A stretch of 24,817 nt of DNA from an uncultured Acidobacteriota bacterium (GTDB lineage: Bacteria; Acidobacteriota; Terriglobia; UBA7540). The position numbers and the translations under genes are program-made. The notes beneath the pieces are model-generated. The model made no database searches, was not told the DNA's origin, and saw only the letters and a program-made list of their open reading frames with translations. The DNA lies in contig CALCEB010000081.1 in assembly GCA_937900045.1 (NCBI GenBank), positions 1 to 24,817 of the forward strand. Direction: 5' to 3'. Numbering within the stretch: the first letter of the stretch is position 1; each line of letters starts with the position of its first letter. Shown piece by piece: positions 13,902-21,528 of the stretch.

Positions 13902-15053
13902 CTAAAACGCCTCGGCAATCCAGCCGCCGCCCAGGACCTCATCTTCATCGTAGAAAACCGCCGCTTGGCCGGGTGTGATGGCGCGCTGCGGGTCAGTGAA
14001 TTCCACCAACGCCTCGCCCCCCGGCTGTGTGGTGACGCGGGCGGGCGCCGCAACGTGCTTGTTGCGGATCTTGACGCGGGCCTCGACAGTCTGGCCCTCA
14101 CAGCACAGCCGAATCCAATTTACGTCCCGAACCCGGCAGCTTTTCTTCGACAGCTCATCGTTGGCGCCCACAACAACGCGATTGTGGGCGCGGTCGATTT
14201 CGATGACGTAGAGGGGCGAGCCCGTCGCAAAGCCCAAACCTTTGCGCTGGCCTACCGTAAAGTTGTGAACACCCTGATGACGGCCGAGAACACGGCCATC
14301 ACTCAAAACAATTTCACCACCCTGGTCATCCCTCTCTTCGCCTTGCTCGCCAAGATAAGCGTCGATGAAGTCGCGATAGGATCCCTTGGGCACAAAGCAA
14401 ATTTCCTGGCTTTCGGGCTTCTCCGCCACGGGCAGCCTTCTTTCGCGGGCAATGCGCCGAACCTGCTCTTTGGTCATTTCGCCCAATGGGAACAAGGCGC
14501 GCGAAAGCTGTTCCTGCGTCAGGCCGAAAAGAAAATAGGATTGGTCCTTGGAAGGATCGACAGCGGCAAACAGGCGGTAACGTCCGGCGGCTTCGTCACG
14601 GCGCACCCGGGCGTAGTGTCCGGTGGCAATTGAATCCGCACCAATCGAGAGCGCGGTGCGGACAAACTGCTCAAACTTGATTTCCGTGTTGCAACGGCTA
14701 CAAGGGATGGGCGTTTCGCCCGCCAAGTATTGCTCGACGAATGGCCGGACGACGGTCTCCTCAAACTGGCGCTCGTAATTCACGACATAGTACGGAATGC
14801 CGAGAAAGTTGGCGACGCGACGCGCGTCATACACGTCGTCCAGCGAACAACACCGGCCGCTCGCTTGGCCGGGGCGGACGTCGCTCTGGTTGCCGCCTTG
14901 CAACACGGGAAGGCGGCGCTGATTCCAGAGCTGCATCGTCAGCCCCACCACGCGGAGCTGCTCTCCTCCCGCGTCCACCGAATTCTGTCCGGCCAGAATG
15001 GCGGCAGCGGTTGAACTATCTACCCCACCACTCATGGCTACTGCAATCGTCAT
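13902..15053 (-). CDS. mnmA: tRNA-specific 2-thiouridylase MnmA
   Basis: MnmA adenylates and thiolates U34 of Lys, Glu and Gln tRNAs to give 2-thiouridine, taking sulfur from a desulfurase relay. The protein has 383 residues, with the PP-loop AMSGGVDSS (6-14) and GHYAR near 145-149. The catalytic cysteine lies in PCSRCN (Cys 118), and the partner cysteine is in QEICFV (Cys 219). The C-terminal beta-barrel domain is complete (FTVGQRKGLGFATGSPLYV onward). It has a modest insert after the N-terminal strand (about 22-32 and 45-66) relative to the E. coli enzyme. It follows the cysteine desulfurase gene by 61 bases on the same strand, which supports a shared role. Its stop nearly abuts czcA. Confidence 0.95.
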   Translation of the reverse strand: MTIAVAMSGGVDSSTAAAILAGQNSVDAGGEQLRVVGLTMQLWNQRRLPVLQGGNQSDVRPGQASGRCCSLDDVYDARRVANFLGIPYYVVNYERQFEETVVRPFVEQYLAGETPIPCSRCNTEIKFEQFVRTALSIGADSIATGHYARVRRDEAAGRYRLFAAVDPSKDQSYFLFGLTQEQLSRALFPLGEMTKEQVRRIARERRLPVAEKPESQEICFVPKGSYRDFIDAYLGEQGEERDDQGGEIVLSDGRVLGRHQGVHNFTVGQRKGLGFATGSPLYVIEIDRAHNRVVVGANDELSKKSCRVRDVNWIRLCCEGQTVEARVKIRNKHVAAPARVTTQPGGEALVEFTDPQRAITPGQAAVFYDEDEVLGGGWIAEAF

Positions 15054-15114
15054 ACGAAAATTCTCTCAAGAAGCGCATCAATCCTAAAACCGGCGTCAGG
15101 GCGCGTCTTCTCAA

Positions 15115-16332
15115 TTATTTCGGAGCTGAGGACAACGCTGCACCAGCGCCATCGGATTTGGCGGCGCATTCCGGGTAAAGCGGTGAGAGCCGGCGAAGGT
15201 GGGCAACCACCTCGGGAATCACCTTGAGCGCGCCGTCAATGTCTTCCCGAGAGTTGAACCGCCCCAGACTGAGTCGGACCGTGGAGCGGGCTTGTTCCGG
15301 CCTCTGGCCAATAGCGGTCAGAACGTGCGAGGGTTCGACCGATCCCGATGAACATGCAGAACCGGTGGAGCAAGCAAGCCCGCGCAGGTCCGCCGCAATC
15401 ACAAATCCCTCGCCTTCTACAAACTCAAAAGTCACGCTCGAGGTATTGGGGATGCGGCGCTTCAGATCGCCATTGATTCGAACTGAAGGAATGGATTGCA
15501 GAATTCCCGCCTCCAACCGGTCCCGCAAACCGGCCAGCCTGTCCGGCTCCTCATTCAAAGTTCTCATCGCCAGACCCGCCGCCGCCCCAAAACCCACAAT
15601 GCCCGCCACGTTCTCGGTGCCCGCGCGGCGGTCGCGCTCGTGGCCGCCGCCAAAAAGAAGCGGCCGGAGTTGCGTTCCTTTGCGAACAAAGAGAGCGCCA
15701 ACGCCTTTGGGGCCATACAGCTTATGGGCGGAAAGTGAAAGCAGGCTCACATTCAGCTTGTCTACATCCAGCGGAATCTTCCCGGCTGATTGCACGGCGT
15801 CCGTGTGCAGCGGGATTCCATGCTCGCGGGCGATCCGGCCGATCTCTTCGATGGGTTGAACCGTGCCCAATTCGTTGTTGGCGTGCATCACCGAGATCAA
15901 CACTGTGTCCGGTGTGATCGCGTCCCGGATCTCATCAGGGTTTACGATGCCGGAGGGATCTACGCCCACGTAGGTCACGCGCACGCCCCGCTTTTCGAGC
16001 GCCTTCGCAGTGTGGAGTACAGCGTGATGCTCAATGGCCGTGGTCACCATGTGTTTCGAGCCGCCTGGTGTCTTGGCGGCATCCACCACTCCGATGAGCG
16101 CCATATTGTCCGCCTCCGTCCCGCCGCTGGTAAAGACGATTTCGGCTGCCTGAGCGTGAAGGAACGCGACAACCGCTTCCCGCGCGGCTTCCACGGCAGC
16201 GGCGGCCTGCTGGCCGTACCAATGAATGGATGAGGCGTTGCCAAACCCTTCGGTGAGCCACGGCGTCATCGCCTCGAACACTTCGGGGGCAAGTGGCGTG
16301 GTCGCGTTGTTGTCCAGATAGACTCTGCGCAT
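15115..16332 (-). CDS. Cysteine desulfurase, NifS/IscS family
   Basis: This PLP enzyme takes sulfur from cysteine as a persulfide, for Fe-S clusters and tRNA thiolation. From the ATG at 16332 it has 405 residues. It opens MRRVYLDNNATTPLAPEV; His and Asp of the cofactor site lie in HTDAVQSAGK, and the PLP lysine is Lys 204 in SLSAHKLYGPKG. The persulfide cysteine is Cys 327 in STGSACSSGS. A TTG six bases earlier is in frame but less likely, since CAGGA sits at a better distance for the ATG. No iscU, iscA or iscR lies nearby. The next gene is mnmA, so the pair probably delivers sulfur for tRNA 2-thiouridine, and possibly for Fe-S clusters as well. IscS and NifS cannot be separated with confidence. 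Confidence 0.94.
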   Translation of the reverse strand: MRRVYLDNNATTPLAPEVFEAMTPWLTEGFGNASSIHWYGQQAAAAVEAAREAVVAFLHAQAAEIVFTSGGTEADNMALIGVVDAAKTPGGSKHMVTTAIEHHAVLHTAKALEKRGVRVTYVGVDPSGIVNPDEIRDAITPDTVLISVMHANNELGTVQPIEEIGRIAREHGIPLHTDAVQSAGKIPLDVDKLNVSLLSLSAHKLYGPKGVGALFVRKGTQLRPLLFGGGHERDRRAGTENVAGIVGFGAAAGLAMRTLNEEPDRLAGLRDRLEAGILQSIPSVRINGDLKRRIPNTSSVTFEFVEGEGFVIAADLRGLACSTGSACSSGSVEPSHVLTAIGQRPEQARSTVRLSLGRFNSREDIDGALKVIPEVVAHLRRLSPLYPECAAKSDGAGAALSSAPK

Positions 16333-16358
16333 GGCCAATCCTGTGGAATTCAGTGGGG

Positions 16359-16400
16359 ATCAGGAACGCTTCCCGGAGGGCTCTCCAAATCCTTCCTGAT
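16359..16400 (-). repeat. Inverted repeat in the desulfurase 5' UTR
   Basis: ATCAGGAA (16359-16366) and TTCCTGAT (16393-16400) are exact inverse complements around 26 bases. They lie between the likely promoter and the desulfurase ATG, so the transcript would carry this stem about 26 bases before the start codon. It has no T-run. Confidence 0.4.
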
Positions 16401-16404
16401 TAAA

Positions 16405-16433
16405 AGATTAACGGAGACAATTTAGGATGTCAA
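16405..16433 (-). promoter_or_regulatory. Likely promoter of the desulfurase-mnmA unit
   Basis: On the minus strand a perfect -35 (TTGACA, 16433-16428) is followed after exactly 17 bases by TAATCT (16410-16405), which keeps the three most conserved -10 positions (T1, A2, T6). Transcription would start near 16398, leaving a 5' UTR of about 65 bases that carries an inverted repeat. No second promoter is evident between the desulfurase and mnmA. Confidence 0.5.
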
Positions 16434-16466
16434 ACCGGAGGGTTGATTGGGAGTGGCGCGGTTTGG

Positions 16467-16574
16467 TTGCTGTAGCGCCGCTCGGAGCTTGCCCGGGCAA
16501 GGAGCGGCGAAATCCGCCGGTCACAGACCGGCGCTACAGAACCGGGCGTCGCCGGCTTACGGCCGTGTGGATAG
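16467..16574. repeat. 108-bp dispersed palindromic repeat, copy 1
   Basis: This block matches 18005-18112 with 5 differences in 108 positions and no gaps. It contains nested palindromes: outer arms TGTAGCGCCG (16471-16480) and CGGCGCTACA (16529-16538), an inner pair CGCCGCTC/GAGCGGCG, and CGCCGGT/ACCGGCG around CACAG. After the outer arm a shared tail of about 36 bases follows. No coding signal. The two copies flank the thiolase gene, one on each side. Confidence 0.85.
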
Positions 16575-16579
16575 GATGG

Positions 16580-16640
16580 ATTCCCGCTTTCGCGGGAATG
16601 ACGTACGGGGGCGGGAATGACGCGGGGTGCGAGAATGACG
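16580..16640. repeat. ATTCCC-N8-GGGAAT palindrome with GCGGGAATGACG array
   Basis: ATTCCCGCTTTCGCGGGAAT (16580-16599) is a perfect palindromic hairpin. Its right half continues as GCGGGAATGACG (16592-16603), which recurs at 16611-16622 and, with one change, at 16629-16640, so the unit repeats every 18-19 bases. The ATTCCC-N8-GGGAAT form is the same pattern as the dRS3 repeat described in Neisseria, and similar repeats are widespread in other bacteria. Translating it on the minus strand gives the well-known spurious 'VIPAKAGIH' peptide. Confidence 0.75.
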
Positions 16641-16722
16641 CAGCTTTGACGGTAGGCGTTGATTCCGCCCCCGAATTCACGGGCGTTGTACTAGACTGAG
16701 GATGAAAGCGTTTTAATGACCC

Positions 16723-17901
16723 ATGAAAGACGTTTACATTTTGAGCGCGGTCCGGACTCCGATTGGAAAATTTGGCGGAAGCCTGCGCGACTTTACGGCT
16801 CCGGACCTGGGAGCAATTGCGGCGGAAGCTGCGTTGAAAGCGGCCGGTGTGGCGGCGGAGGACGTGAACGAAACCATCTTCGGGCAGGCCCGGCAAGCGG
16901 GTAGCGGTCCCAATCCCGCGCGGCAGATCGCAGTGCGGGCGGGCGTTCCAGAACGTGTTCCGGCTTTCACCGTGAACAAAGCCTGCGCTTCCGGAATGAA
17001 AGCCATCATCCTTGGATACCAGGAAATCGCACTGGGCAATGCGGATGTGATGTTGGTGGGCGGCACGGAAGCGATGAGCCGCGTTCCCTTCTTCGTCGAA
17101 GGAGCTCGATGGGGGGCGCGGTTGGGCCATCAGGCGCTGGTGGACGCCATGTACCAGGATGGGTTCAATTGTCCGCTGGCTAAGATGATGATGGGCGAAA
17201 CCGCCGAAATCCTGGCGAAGCAATATACCATTAGTCGCGAAGAACAGGATGAATTTGCGCTTGCCAGCCAGCAAAGGGCCAAGGCGGCGATGGAAGCCGG
17301 GCGGTTTCGGGACGAGATCACCCCGGTCACAGTGAGATTGAAAAAAGCAGTGATCGAGTTCACTGCCGACGAACATCCGCGCTTTGAGACTTCCGCTACT
17401 TCGCTGGCAAAGCTGCCGCCGGTGTTCTCGAAAGTGGGCACCATCACGGCTGGCAACTCTTCCGGCATCACGGATGGAGCCGCGGCGCTGATGCTGGTTT
17501 CCGGAGAACGCGCCCGCGCCGCCAAGGTCAAGCCGCTGGCCCGCATTGTGGATTACTCGACGGCCGGTGTGGACCCGCGCGTGATGGGCATTGGACCGGT
17601 GCCGGCGGTTGAGAAGCTGCTCAAGAAAACCGGGCGCACTCTCGATGATTATGACCTGGTGGAATTGAACGAGGCCTTTGCAGCGCAGGTTTTGGCCTGC
17701 GACCGTGAGCTGCATTTTGATCGAAGCCGTTTGAACGTGAACGGAGGCGCCATCGCCCTGGGTCATCCCATCGGTTGCACCGGCGCGCGCATTACCGTCA
17801 CGCTAGTCCATGAGATGAACAAACGTGGCGCAGCGCGAGGATTAGCAACGCTCTGCGTCTCCGGCGGCATGGGCGCGGCTTTGGAACTTGAGCGGGCGTG
17901 A
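16723..17901 (+). CDS. Acetyl-CoA C-acetyltransferase (thiolase)
   Basis: This enzyme condenses two acetyl-CoA to acetoacetyl-CoA, or cleaves 3-ketoacyl-CoA in beta-oxidation. The protein has 392 residues, the classic size of biosynthetic-type thiolases. Catalytic residues fall at the textbook positions: Cys 88 in VNKACASGMK, His 348 in IALGHPIGCTGAR and Cys 378 in LCVSGGMGAA. The N-terminus VYILSAVRTPIGKFGGSL is also typical. The ATG at 16723 has no good ribosome-binding site, and I see no clear promoter before it. A crotonase-family gene follows 278 bases downstream on the same strand, with a repeat copy between. Whether it works in degradation or synthesis is not visible here. The gene name (phaA, atoB or thlA) is therefore left blank. 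Confidence 0.94.
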   Translation: MKDVYILSAVRTPIGKFGGSLRDFTAPDLGAIAAEAALKAAGVAAEDVNETIFGQARQAGSGPNPARQIAVRAGVPERVPAFTVNKACASGMKAIILGYQEIALGNADVMLVGGTEAMSRVPFFVEGARWGARLGHQALVDAMYQDGFNCPLAKMMMGETAEILAKQYTISREEQDEFALASQQRAKAAMEAGRFRDEITPVTVRLKKAVIEFTADEHPRFETSATSLAKLPPVFSKVGTITAGNSSGITDGAAALMLVSGERARAAKVKPLARIVDYSTAGVDPRVMGIGPVPAVEKLLKKTGRTLDDYDLVELNEAFAAQVLACDRELHFDRSRLNVNGGAIALGHPIGCTGARITVTLVHEMNKRGAARGLATLCVSGGMGAALELERA

Positions 17902-18004
17902 GAAAGCTTTCAGCAATCGGGTTTCAGTCTTAAGCATCTGTTGTTCGTACTGACTGCTGGGTGGTGAGAATCTATACACGAGGACAAAAGTCGGCGGCGG
18001 GCAT

Positions 18005-18112
18005 TTGCTGTAGCGCCGCTCGGAGCTTGCCCTGGCAGGGAGCGGCGAAATCCGCCGGTCACAGACCGGCGCTACAGAACCGGGCGTCGCCGGCTTACGA
18101 CGGTGTGTATAG
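18005..18112. repeat. 108-bp dispersed palindromic repeat, copy 2
   Basis: This is the second copy of the element at 16467-16574, in the same orientation and 1538 bases away. It lies in the 278-base gap between the thiolase and crotonase genes. Differences include two changes inside the palindromic head and three near the 3' tail. It would be part of any transcript joining the two genes and would fold strongly. Confidence 0.85.
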
Positions 18113-18179
18113 CCCGCAGCACTCAACCTGCGGGTTCTTGCAGAAAGCCGAATGCTGACCGCTTTAGAAAGGTATGACC

Positions 18180-19013
18180 ATGCCCGATGAAAACATTTCC
18201 AGCTTTGTTCCGATGGGGACTGAAAACCGGCTCAAGAGGGATTTTGAATTCATTCGCTGGGATGATTCCGGCAACGTCGCCCACCTCACACTCAATCGTC
18301 CTCCTCAAAACGTCCTGAACTTCCAAATGCTCCAGGAGATTTTTGCGGCTATTGAAGGCTTGCACTCGCGTCCCGATGTGCGCATGGTGCTATTGGACGC
18401 CGCGCCCGAATGCGACGGCTATTTCAGCATGGGCGTGGAAGCCACCGGATATCGCAGCAACATGGTGTTCCAGATGATGGAGGCTTTTCATGACGTCTTC
18501 CGGGCCATGCACGATGCCGGCAAGCCGGTGCTGGCCGTGGTGGACGGACTGGCCTCGGCGGGAGGCAGCGAGCTTGCCGCCTTTTGCGATCTGGCCATCG
18601 CCACAGAGCGGGCCCGTTTCCTGCAGCCGGAAATCAAGCTCGGCGTTTTTCCGCCGCTCGGCGCCATCGTCTATCCCCGCATCATCGGCCCGAAAAGGGC
18701 GCTCGAAATGCTGCTCACCGGCGAATCGATCGGCCCGCAGGAAGCCTTGCAGATGGGTCTGGTGAACCGCGTCGTTCCGCGCGCGCAACTGGCGGAAACA
18801 TTGCGCGCTTTCGTCCAACGCATCGCCGAGCAAAGCGCGCCCGTGGTTTCCATGCTGAAACAAGTCGTCTTCGAAGGAACGTGGCGTCCGTTTGACGAGG
18901 CTTTCCGCAAGTCGCGGGATATTTATCTGAATCAGCTCTTTGAGCTTGAGGACTCCCAGGAAGGCCTACGGGCGCTGGCCGAAAAACGCAAGCCGGTATG
19001 GAAGAATAAGTGA
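18180..19013 (+). CDS. Enoyl-CoA hydratase/isomerase (crotonase) family protein
   Basis: This CoA-ester enzyme of the crotonase superfamily has 277 residues from the ATG at 18180. That start has AAAGG at about 7 bases; the ATG six bases earlier would place the site too close. The oxyanion-hole and CoA regions are present (VAHLTLNRPPQNVLN, and VVDGLASAGGSELAAFCD). Both catalytic glutamates of classical hydratases are kept, Glu 131 in GGSELAAF and Glu 151 in QPEIKLGVFPP. The GVFPP ending and the Ser in GGSE resemble cyclohexadiene-carboxyl-CoA hydratases more than the crotonase type enzyme, but the substrate cannot be settled from sequence. The gene follows the thiolase and faces the TonB receptor, with 11 bases between stops. 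Confidence 0.85.
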   Translation: MPDENISSFVPMGTENRLKRDFEFIRWDDSGNVAHLTLNRPPQNVLNFQMLQEIFAAIEGLHSRPDVRMVLLDAAPECDGYFSMGVEATGYRSNMVFQMMEAFHDVFRAMHDAGKPVLAVVDGLASAGGSELAAFCDLAIATERARFLQPEIKLGVFPPLGAIVYPRIIGPKRALEMLLTGESIGPQEALQMGLVNRVVPRAQLAETLRAFVQRIAEQSAPVVSMLKQVVFEGTWRPFDEAFRKSRDIYLNQLFELEDSQEGLRALAEKRKPVWKNK

Positions 19014-19024
19014 ATGGGGCCCAC

Positions 19025-21388
19025 TCACTTTTCACCCAAGTGAAGCCGAATGCCGCCCCGCACCAGCACCGGGGGGCCAATCTCGGTGAAAGGCACGCGC
19101 GCCACGGCATAGCGATCCGCCGTAAGATTCTCCGCCGCCGCGTAGATTTCCAAGCGGTGTCCGAGCGGATGGGAAACGAGCGTATCCAAAGTGAAGGCCG
19201 GCGGCAGGGGAAACTGATTCAGATCGTCATCATATTGCAAACCGGTATAGCGCCCCTGGAGCGCGAAAGTCCAGCCGGAGGGCTGAGAATAAGTTGCCTG
19301 GAAAGTTGCAGTGTTGCGCGGAACCTCGGGAATCCACAAGCCGACCAGCGCCCGCTCGACCGGAAAGCTCGTGACCGTAGCTTCAACATACTGGTAACCA
19401 CCGGAAAGCGTCCAACGGCTGGAGAGGCGGGCAAACGCCTCCAGTTCCAGCCCGCGCGAGCGCGTGCTGCCCAGGTTCTGGCGCTGGCGGGTGATGAGGC
19501 TGGGCGTGGTGGTGAGGGTAACGTTAGCGATGGGATCGGCTATATCGCTCCAGAAGAGTGAGGCCCGCGCATTCAACCAGCCGTTGCCCGGCGACCATTG
19601 TGCTCCAGCCTCGCCGCCGGTCAAGTGTTCCGCTCCGAGAGCGGAGTTCGCATCCGTCACAATATTGCCGACACGAAACGTGCGGTAGAGTTCATTCAGC
19701 GTGGGGGCGCGGAAGGCACGGTAGGCGGAAACATAGAGCGACGCGGTGGAGCTAACTTTCCGCAGAATGGAAAGCCGCGGACTGAAGGCCGTCTCGGCGC
19801 GGTTGGCGAAGTCTGTGACGGTGGGCGGACCGGGTTTTGAAAGGGGAAGCGTGGTGATGAGGCCGTCAAAATTCCGCCAATGGTCCACGCGGCCGCCGGC
19901 TGTGACCAGCCACTTGGAGGCTGGCCGGATGAGGTCTTCGCCGTAGACTCCTTCCGTGTTTTGCCGGCCACCGGAGCCGGTGTCCTGCGAAGGTTGGCCT
20001 TTGAAATAATGCTCCTCGTTGCTCGATCCGCGTACCTGGAGCGCGTCCACGCCCGCCACCAGGGTTTGATGAGTCCCGGCCGCGCGGTTCCACTCGAATG
20101 AGCCGCCCACCTGCTGGGCGGGCACTCGCTGCACGTCGGTCAGCGTCTCGCTGGCCATGTTCGCCGCGATCGCCGAGAAATTTTGATCGTACAACTCAGG
20201 GCCGCCGAAGGCGCGAGCAGAAAAATTACCTGCCTGGGCCGACTGCCAGTCCCACCCCGCGGCAAGTTCCCTCAAATGCGTGCGATTGGTTTGCAACGGC
20301 GTTCCGTTCTGCCGCGTCTCCTGGAAGATCGAGCCACTCAGGAAGGCCCGCGCATGGTCCGTAAGCTGGCGATCGATCGTTAAGGTTGCCACGTTGTGAG
20401 CCGATCCCGCCGGCGTATCAACGGGTCCGCGCTGATTAAGCGGCTCCAGAACGTATCCATCCGTCGAGAACGCCTCAGCCGCCAGTTGCCCCGACCACCG
20501 CCCGAGCACACCGTTTGCCCACATGGAAACGTCCGGCGTATTTTCGTTCCCATAGGAAGCGTCCACGTCCAACACATTGCTTTGAGCATGGCGAGGAACT
20601 AAATCAATCACTCCGCCCAGGGCATCACTGCCATAAAGGTCGGAGGCGCCGCCTTCGGCGGTCTCGATACGGCCCACCGATTCGCGCGGAAGCCGGTCCC
20701 AGTAAACCCAACCGCCAAATGGATCGTTCAACGGAATCCCGTCGGTCAGGACCAGCGCGCGGCTGGCGCCGCTGGCGCCAACCCCTCGCAGTGAGACACC
20801 CTGAGTGGTGGGATTGGCGAATCGGCTTCCTAACCGCCGAAACAGGCTGAAACCTGGGATCTGTTGCAGCACGCCATCGAGCGTGAGCGCCGGAGTGGAT
20901 TCCAGAACTTGCTGCGAAAGGACCACGACGCTGGCGGGTGTTTCTCCCAAGCGTAATGGGATGCGCGCTGCGGTCACGTTCACTTGTTGGGTGGGGGATG
21001 CGAGTTGCAGGGTGATTGCAAGCTGGGAAATTCGGTTGCTCCCCGCGTGCCATGGCTGGGTAATCGAAGTGAACCCGGGCGCGCTAACCTGAAGCGTGCC
21101 CGAAGCTGCCGTAACCTTGGCCAGCCCAAAATGACCTTGCGAATCGGTGAGCGCCGATGCCTTGAGTTTTCCACTTACAAACTTCACCGATGCACCCGGA
21201 ATGCGTTGCCCCGAAGGATCCTCAACCGTTCCCTGGATAGTCCATCCGGTGGATGATGCTTGCCCGAACCCCGCATCGGGCCGGCAGAGTGTAAAAGAAA
21301 TTACAATCGCGGCCCATGCCGTCCAAACGTAGGCCGGGGAAGTTTTGCGGAACGATGAATCGCGAACGAACACCGAAAATTTTGCCAT
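19025..21388 (-). CDS. TonB-dependent outer-membrane receptor
   Basis: This is a 22-strand-barrel type receptor for active uptake across the outer membrane; the ligand is unknown. It has 787 residues. An export signal lies within 1-45 (VWTAWAAIVISFTLC, ending near FGQ). A carboxypeptidase-regulatory-like domain follows at about 47-130 (GTVEDPSGQRIPGASVKF). The plug domain is at about 150-260 (TLDGVLQQIPGFSLFRR, TDGIPLNDPFGGW, GGASDLYGSDALGGVIDLV), and the barrel fills the rest, with many alternating strands. The C-terminus GGIRLHLGEK does not end in the usual aromatic residue. No siderophore, cobalamin or sugar gene lies beside it, and no riboswitch or clear ribosome-binding site was seen. 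It ends 11 bases from the crotonase stop. Confidence 0.92.
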   Translation of the reverse strand: MAKFSVFVRDSSFRKTSPAYVWTAWAAIVISFTLCRPDAGFGQASSTGWTIQGTVEDPSGQRIPGASVKFVSGKLKASALTDSQGHFGLAKVTAASGTLQVSAPGFTSITQPWHAGSNRISQLAITLQLASPTQQVNVTAARIPLRLGETPASVVVLSQQVLESTPALTLDGVLQQIPGFSLFRRLGSRFANPTTQGVSLRGVGASGASRALVLTDGIPLNDPFGGWVYWDRLPRESVGRIETAEGGASDLYGSDALGGVIDLVPRHAQSNVLDVDASYGNENTPDVSMWANGVLGRWSGQLAAEAFSTDGYVLEPLNQRGPVDTPAGSAHNVATLTIDRQLTDHARAFLSGSIFQETRQNGTPLQTNRTHLRELAAGWDWQSAQAGNFSARAFGGPELYDQNFSAIAANMASETLTDVQRVPAQQVGGSFEWNRAAGTHQTLVAGVDALQVRGSSNEEHYFKGQPSQDTGSGGRQNTEGVYGEDLIRPASKWLVTAGGRVDHWRNFDGLITTLPLSKPGPPTVTDFANRAETAFSPRLSILRKVSSTASLYVSAYRAFRAPTLNELYRTFRVGNIVTDANSALGAEHLTGGEAGAQWSPGNGWLNARASLFWSDIADPIANVTLTTTPSLITRQRQNLGSTRSRGLELEAFARLSSRWTLSGGYQYVEATVTSFPVERALVGLWIPEVPRNTATFQATYSQPSGWTFALQGRYTGLQYDDDLNQFPLPPAFTLDTLVSHPLGHRLEIYAAAENLTADRYAVARVPFTEIGPPVLVRGGIRLHLGEK

Positions 21389-21528
21389 GAGAAGTCTTTG
21401 GATAAATCAGAAAGGCGGTCGCCAACCCTGCGGCGAGCGCAGGCTTGTAGGTTGACTCAAGATGGGAGTTGGGGTCAAGGGTCGTGATGCTGGGGGATCC
21501 GTTGCGGCCTGTGAGTCCCGACGAGCCG

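Noticed and set aside
13896..14633. Plus-strand 245-residue ORF inside mnmA
   Set aside because: It is antisense to a complete, motif-intact mnmA and has no ribosome-binding site.
16534..17766. Minus-strand 410-residue ORF opposite the thiolase
   Set aside because: It is a shadow of the thiolase gene ending in the known spurious VIPAKAGIH translation of a palindromic repeat.
21389..21528. Possible cobalamin or other riboswitch before the TonB receptor
   Set aside because: No conserved B12-box or aptamer core can be found in the 140 bases upstream.
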